Below, in pieces: positions 57,832 to 64,000 of a DNA stretch of 64,000 nucleotides (position 1 is the first letter of the stretch; every line of letters starts with the position of its first letter). The notes under the pieces are model-generated. The model did no database searches. It was not told the origin of the DNA and saw only the letters and a list, made by a program, of their open reading frames with translations. The DNA comes from Epinephelus fuscoguttatus (Eukaryota; Chordata; Actinopteri; Perciformes; Serranidae): the NCBI RefSeq assembly GCF_011397635.1, contig NC_064754.1:35146043-35210042 (forward strand). Direction: 5' to 3'. A program made the position numbers and the translations under genes.

Positions 57832-60800
57832 GTGTAAGCATGTGGGTGCTGGTAGCTGTATGAGGGTCGATGACGTGATGCCCATAAGCACTGATGTCAA
57901 TATCCCAGAGGCAGCCATCTTGTTCTGTCAGTGCAATCTGTCCTTTACATCACAGCTCACGTCGCTTAATAAAGATATTGAGGGTGTGTCGCTGCAGATA
58001 ACTGTCAGCTTTCGAGGTGAATTGTTCTCTTGGTGGACAGTCATCAGGCAGAACCAGTAACTTGTACATTTACAATAAATGAAATTCCTCTTTGCAGTGT
58101 GGAAGCTGCTGAACCTGCTGAGCTGTAACACCGGCTCTGTATTGCTTCAACCTCTTTAAAACCCCAAAATTCAACACATTTAAATTTCACCATACAAACT
58201 GTGAGCTGGGAGGAGATTTAAAAGTTGTTTGTGGTGCAAGTTTTGTAATCTTGCAACCAACTCAAAAATGCAGACAAGCCCTTCTAAATTATGTGGGTCA
58301 TCCAGTTATCCTACTTTCAAGTCAGATCAGCCATAGTTGCAGCTGTCTAGCTATGTTGCTGTGGCCATTCATAAATGCAACAAAATACTCATGTCTTAAC
58401 TCGTTACATTTTTATTTATATTTTAGCGCATTCTTTGCCTTTACAAGTTGCCATTTAGCTCACCAAACACGAAATATTAAACATACTAAATAAATCAGAT
58501 TGTTGACATATGTATTCACTTTTCAAACCCGCGTAAGCAGCAATGGTTGCTGAAGGGTTTGACTAAACAAGGCTTTACATAAAGTACACTTTCTCTGGGT
58601 AACTGACTACAGGTGCAACAGGTCACCTTACAAACGCCTCATAAACTCCTGTCACCTCCTGACAAGCACCCACTCTGCACCCCAAATCAGAGGAAACACA
58701 CACTGAAGCACATGCTTGATGCAGATATATGCAGATACGCACCTGTGACCTCTCATTGACCATCACTAATGAAAAAGTGTGTTCATTAACCTGACAGCCA
58801 AGATGAAGGAGCCAGAAACACCTCCATCACTTACTCATCATGCCCTCAACAACCTCACCTCCCTCACATCCATAATAGGAAGATGCAATGAAATGAAGTC
58901 AGTTACCATACATATACATACATAAACAATTATAACCACCTTTAATTAGAAAAAATGAAAAATATGTAAGGAATAGAAGTCAGTCTTAAATTCAATGAAT
59001 TTATTTATAGGATGCGTCTTTTGTTTGAGAAGAAAAGACTTTGACTTTTTCATTGCTGTTACACAGTCCAACAACCTGTATCAAGACAGAGACATCCATG
59101 TCTGACATGAAGATGTATTAGAAAAGTAAAAAACTGGCAACATAAAACAAACCTTTGATTTATTTTCAGAGAGCACACAAGGTAAGAACACACAAAAAGG
59201 ATACAAAAGGGCACTTGTACATCCCATTGTCATCGTGCCTCTTCAGTCTATGGTCTGCTGACTCTTGTGGGTTCTTGTCATCATTGTCTCTGTCTTACTT
59301 TTTATTTTTCTATTTGTTTGTTTGCTAGCAGAGAGAGCAATATCTCATCACCTCCAGCAGGTCACCAACTCACTGATAAGGCTGTCAGAGCTGGTTTTAA
59401 CAATTAAACAATAGCACAAGTATTTCTTTGGCTGAAATGGGGAAACGATTATTGTATAAAATGTACATCCTGTGTGTGGGTGTGTGTGTGTGGCGCATAC
59501 CTGTCTCTCCTGCTGAATGAGCAGGAATAGGGAGGCCATTGTCAGAGCGGCTGCAGAACCAGATCAGCTCGCCGCTCAGTGAGTCAGTGCAGGGGGAGGA
59601 ACACTGCATTCCTCTGTCGCTCCATCATTAAAGAGCTGCATGGAATTCCACTTAGGCTGTCGTAAATCTGCCTTATGTGACATTTTCTTGTATTCTCCTC
59701 AGAGAGACATGACATTGTACTCCAAAGTAGCTTTGGTATGTGGGTTAATAAACAAACAAGGTGCTTGCCAACATTCTTTGGTGCGATGTTACACATCAGC
59801 ATTATTTCAGAGGTTTAAAGTGAACACATACAAGTTTATTGCTTTAACTTATCATAATGAAAAAATGTTGATTGCACATTGAAACAGCTATAGAATAATG
59901 ACACCATCAGTGTTTAGATTGGTTTCCTATAAGCCTCACTTTCACTATGCAATTCTGTCTGCCAACGGGTAAGATCTCCCAAAAAATGAAGGCTCAATTT
60001 AAGGCACAAAGAAAGTGTAACAACCATTTTGTTACCAAAACAGGAACAGGATAGTACTTTTGTTTTTCCCAGTAGCTATCCCAGTTACCAAAGAGTATCA
60101 AACTCTTTGCAGTTCCTATCCCGAGTAGTGGAAATGGCAGACAGTGGAACAACCAAAGTAACTGTGGAAAACAAAATGCAGCATGTCCTGTGTTTTTGGT
60201 AGTTGCTAGGCTCAGAGACAAATGGAAAGCATTGTGGTGATCTTTTCAATGACAGCCCCAACAGCGAGGTGGAGGGTTAAAAAAGCTGTCTTTTTCCACT
60301 TTAAGTGAATGAATGAGGTCTTTACAGGTTGTAAAATTAGCCTTGTAGCATCACTCAAGGAGAAGCAAGAGTTCAACATGTAAAACATCTTATCACATTT
60401 TCAATGAGACGTCGGATGAGAGATATTTGTGTCTTGCAGCTGTGACTTCACTTTAGTTAACCTGATTTTACTGATCAGTTTAATTCATCAAAACTGATAA
60501 AATGCAGATGCTGCATATCATCACAACAGAAAGTACTAAGTAATTTGCCACCCCTGGTGTTAAGAAGCAGCTTGCAGGCAGTTTTAATGACCACCTTAAA
60601 ATGGACACACTTATGGTCTGGAGAAATCAAGCATTGTATTCAATAAGAAAGTTAACCTGTGAGTTTCTCCTTAAACTAGATCCATGTGGAGGAAAACAGC
60701 ACTAATGAATGAGAAGATTCTATTTGACTACAACATTTACTTCAATCAAAAGTTTGCAAAGTCCTCTAACTGTTCACAAGTTACCACCAAGCTCCTCACA

Positions 60801-62462
60801 CAGAAATTATTAGAAATATATTAGATTGTTACATCATCTCTTAGCTTCAAATCACTCATCGACCAATTATTTAGTTTTATGGGTGTAGCTCATCTCTAAC
60901 TGCCAGCTAGCCAGTCTCCACCTGTTTTTGTCTGTCTGAAGCGTTGCTTTGCCTTTTCTCAGTGGCATCAACAACACAACCTGTGACTCAGCCACAGTAG
61001 AATGGTTAGCATTTAAGGAACGCTTTGGCAGGCATCGGTCAAACAGGCAAACAGGCATCGGTCAGATAATAGGAAAGAGTGCAGAGAGTAAAATGGAAAA
61101 ATGCCTTAGTACAGATTTTCTCTCGTGGTGTGAGAAAGTATCAAAGACACTCTCAATTTGGTTTCTGAGTGTACACACTCATTCACACTCAATATTCCCT
61201 GGTTCAGTCTCAGCACAGTGTGTCTGAAGTCCATTTAAATTTAGAAGCTGTTTTGTCGTCAGTATATCTGATCGAGATAGTTGTCTATCACTGACTGAGT
61301 GCCCCTCACGTAGTATGAAACAAGGCAAACTGAAAGGACAGCAGAGCCACCTCTACTGTTAAGTGAGTCTCAGAAACAGAGAATTTGGGTCTGCGTGGAG
61401 CACGAAAGGGGAAACACTCAGCTGATTCTCTGTAACATAGGATCTGATCTGAGCTTTCCGCTTCATCTTCCTTTCTGACTCCTTCTCCTCCCCCTGCAGG
61501 GCCCAGGCCAGCAGTCTGGCCTTGCTGATCGCCCAGATGCAAAAGAATGCCGACACAGTGGAGAAAGACATCCTCCGGTCTGAGGAGCTCCTCGCTGTGG
61601 TGAGAACACACACATACACACTGATGCATCACATTGAAGATCACATTTACTAGCACCCTCCTCTAAAGAAAAAAACCCTTATTGTTATCTTCTTCCACCA
61701 GGACGCTGAAAATGACAAGAAAGATCTGCCCTTCCAGCACCAGGCTGAGATATCAGACAAGCTGGGCGAGGCCGAGGGCCTTCTGAAGGACCTCTTCCTG
61801 GATGTCGACAAAGCCAAGAAGTACCAACACCACCAGGCCAGAGAGATAGAGAGCGAGTGAGTTGTGACAGAATAAGTACAATGCAGAGGCTACAGTGACT
61901 CCGCTGAAGATATAAAAACATTCATTTTTGGCAGCATACAAGACAGTTTACAATAAAGATAAGAAACAAAATGAGCTGAGATTAAGCAAGACAAAGTGAC
62001 ATGATCATTTAAGTGTAAGAACCAAACACACACATTTACAGTCCACAACAGCTCCAGTTGTTTGCCAAAGAGTGCCAACACATCATTGGGTCTCCACCCT
62101 AAAGCTAACGCTAATACAAATGGAGGGCCATCAATCTGATTAATTAAATAAGACATGTTATAGAGCAAAATGCATGCAAAAACTGTTACTGTGAAAATAA
62201 ACCAGCTATTTATTTTTTATTTTTTTTTGCAATTTCTTTGTGATATTATTTATTCTGCATTTATTATTTATTATTATGTCTTAATAAATACTAAGTTCTT
62301 GTTTCTTTGCATCTTTTCTTCCCCTCTGGTGACTCCAGTGTCATCCATCTCCACGAGCGCTGGTTGAAGGACTGTGCCTTCTACCGAGACATTTACGAGC
62401 AGATTGATGATGTGTCGCTGATGCCCAGAATCAACTGGGGGCCTGTTTTCAATGAGAAACAA
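55833..62462 (+). CDS. evpl: Envoplakin, first four coding exons (continues beyond the window)
   Basis: Plakin-family protein of the desmosome and cornified envelope, which links keratin filaments to the cell cortex. Exons seen: 55833-55888, 61500-61599, 61702-61856 and 62339-62462, all in frame with consensus sites. Protein begins MFKKRDKDSTLKGSGKLSK, matching the short basic Ser/Gly/Lys start of envoplakin. It continues with SLALLIAQMQKNADTVEKDIL, then GLLKDLFLDVDKAKKYQHHQA and HLHERWLKDCAFYRDIYEQ, aligning with human EVPL from about residue 38 to 140. Exon 1 is preceded by a G-rich 5' UTR near 55500-55830, and intron 1 is 5.6 kb. Plakin repeats, rod and tail lie outside the window. srp68 next to evpl in the same orientation is as in human. 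Confidence 0.92.
55921..55957. repeat. (TG)n microsatellite in evpl intron 1
   Basis: Perfect TG repeat about 30 bp after the exon 1 donor. Confidence 0.95.
55958..61499 (+). other. evpl intron 1
   Basis: A 5.6-kb first intron. Apart from the repeat block at 57533-57829 and the microsatellites, no exon, RNA gene or clear transposon end is seen. Large first introns often hold enhancers, but no motif cluster stands out to me. Confidence 0.4.
57533..57829. repeat. Dispersed repeat bounded by (TG)n runs
   Basis: Two (TG)n runs (57533-57552 and 57799-57829) enclose a block with 'agtgaggac' repeated three times and 'ggttagggtgaga'-like phrases, a common fish dispersed repeat. Mobile family not assigned. 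Confidence 0.55.
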
Positions 62463-64000
62463 GTACGTATAATAACCCTGTCTGCCAAAAAATTCTTTAT
62501 GTTCTTTGATCTTGAAGTTGGCAGTACTTCATATTTTTCTTATTGTGAAGTATTCAAATATTAACACCAGAACCAACGCTGATGCTATGAACATACCTGT
62601 GTGGCCACAGCCTGATATATCTTACATAGCTCCAGTGGTGTAGTGGAGGGTATACGCAGGTATACAGGGTATACCTACCTCTTTTTCTGGCTGTTTACAG
62701 TATACCCACCTATCAGCCAAAAAGCCATTGGAATATATAGGAGTGTATACCTGCTTCATCCTCAGTAACCAACTCATGTATCTAGTAGTACATCCACCTC
62801 ATCAGCCACCACTACACTACTACATAGCTTCCTTGTTCACTGGCCGACATGTTCCTTCATTCCCATAAATTGTAGTTTATTTTGACTCAGTCCCGCATAC
62901 ACCGTCCTGCTGCTCGAAATACAGTGTTAATTTTGACTAGAATTTGCGCTAACTGAAAATTGTAGTTGGTTGAAAGTCACATTTTAGTCTTTTGCTTTGT
63001 TTTGTTTTAGTCACAATTTAGTCACTACACCACAGTTTTAATTTTAGTCATAATTTTCTAAGGTTTTGTGAAACTGTAATGGATTTTGGTAATGGATATT
63101 TCTTCTGCCAGTAGAAATTCTGATGAGGAGTAAGCAAACTTATAACTATCTGTTTAGTCAGCTAGCTCCATTGACTTTACATGGAGCTAAAAGCAACAGG
63201 GGCGCACTGTCAGGAGAAGAAGGCAAATGTTGGGGCCCTAATGGCCATTCATATTGACACATTTTGCAACAACTATAGACCCTCTTAAAAATCTCCTGTA
63301 AAGGCACTGAACAGCATATGGCTGGCCCCCCAAACCCCCTGAGTGGGGCCCCTTCTAGCTGCTGAATGACAGCTGGATACCATTAGTTACAACAGTCAGC
63401 TAGCCACCTGCAACTGTCACACATACGTTAATCCATCAATGCAATATCGCGAGGCCTCAATGGGCTTCTTTGCCTGAGGCACCCCAGAGTCTAGGAGCAA
63501 CACTGAGAATTAAAACTGAATTATGTTAAACGTTCACAGAATGAATTGGTGTCTGTGTATGCCTCATAGAAAAAATTTAAAAAATCATCTTTTAGGAGTA
63601 GTTTTTAACTGTAAACTCGATTGAATTTAACAATATGTAAATTGCACAAGGCAAGATAATTGCTAATGTGATAGATTAAAAAGAAAAACAATCAATGCTC
63701 TGAGATGGCAACCATGCTCTAACATAGGACTGTCTGCCCAAATAGAGCCAACTGTTGCGTCTTGTCTTTATTCGTCTGTGCTAAGTGAACAAAAAATTTT
63801 CCTGTACAGTTTTTTGTTAGTAATTTTTTTTAATCTTGTAATCATTACAATTTAGTAATTAAATAAAATGGTGTCAACAAATAGTTATCATTGACAGAAT
63901 TAAACAATCCTCATTTCCATTCCAAATGTGTATTAATCCACTGCTGAAAATAGTCCCAAACAAATGCAGAATTTACTCCTGTTTCAGTAATGTTTGCTAA
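62463..64000 (+). other. evpl intron 4, with repeat sequences, to the window end
   Basis: No further evpl exon is found before the edge. A dispersed-repeat phrase ('gtagtggagggtatacgcagg') lies near 62640-62760. A second one near 63190-63480 ('ggggcgcactgtcagg') resembles a degraded hAT element. Confidence 0.45.

Noticed and set aside
61306-61921. Minus-strand frames of 78-116 codons across evpl exons 2 and 3
   Set aside because: They are antisense shadows of the plakin exons.

Overview
The window is vertebrate nuclear DNA, almost certainly from a teleost fish and probably a percomorph (inference). It has intron-rich genes with GT-AG exons, fish-type DNA transposons (Tc1, hAT, TTAA-target elements), a tRNA-derived SINE and many microsatellites. 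No rRNA, tRNA, CRISPR, operon or bacterial feature is visible.

Layout, all host genes on the + strand. (1) 1-8.1 kb: a CD209-like, C-type-lectin-family membrane gene with cytoplasmic, transmembrane and stalk exons but no visible lectin domain; its long third intron carries a complete hAT element and two inverted Tc1 fragments. (2) 10.3-18.8 kb: ddx5 (DEAD-box RNA helicase p68), 13 exons, 634 aa. A mir-3064 hairpin lies directly against the acceptor of intron 11. (3) 20.5-25.1 kb: polg2 (mitochondrial DNA polymerase gamma accessory subunit), 8 exons, 462 aa. (4) 25.7-29.2 kb: an accessory stretch with a SINE, an intact 488-codon intronless minus-strand ORF that resembles an endogenous viral nucleoprotein, and a small hAT element. 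(5) 29.8-43.2 kb: srp68 (signal recognition particle subunit), 16 exons, 592 aa. Its first intron has U12-type splice signals, and intron 4 holds a TTAA-flanked transposon. (6) 43-55.8 kb: intergenic, transposon-rich: a Tc1 fossil, TTAA elements, a full Tc1 copy with one nonsense codon, and a hAT element. (7) 55.8 kb to the right edge: the first four coding exons of evpl (envoplakin), which continues outside the window.

The ddx5-polg2 pair and the srp68-evpl pair each match neighbours known on human chromosome 17q, which supports the gene names. The genes do not form a pathway: ddx5 acts in RNA metabolism, polg2 in mtDNA replication, srp68 in protein targeting, evpl in the epithelial cornified envelope. 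The most notable signals are the mir-3064 hairpin at the ddx5 splice acceptor, the intact viral-nucleoprotein-like ORF, the U12-type intron in srp68, and several transposons whose ends and target-site duplications can be read to the base.
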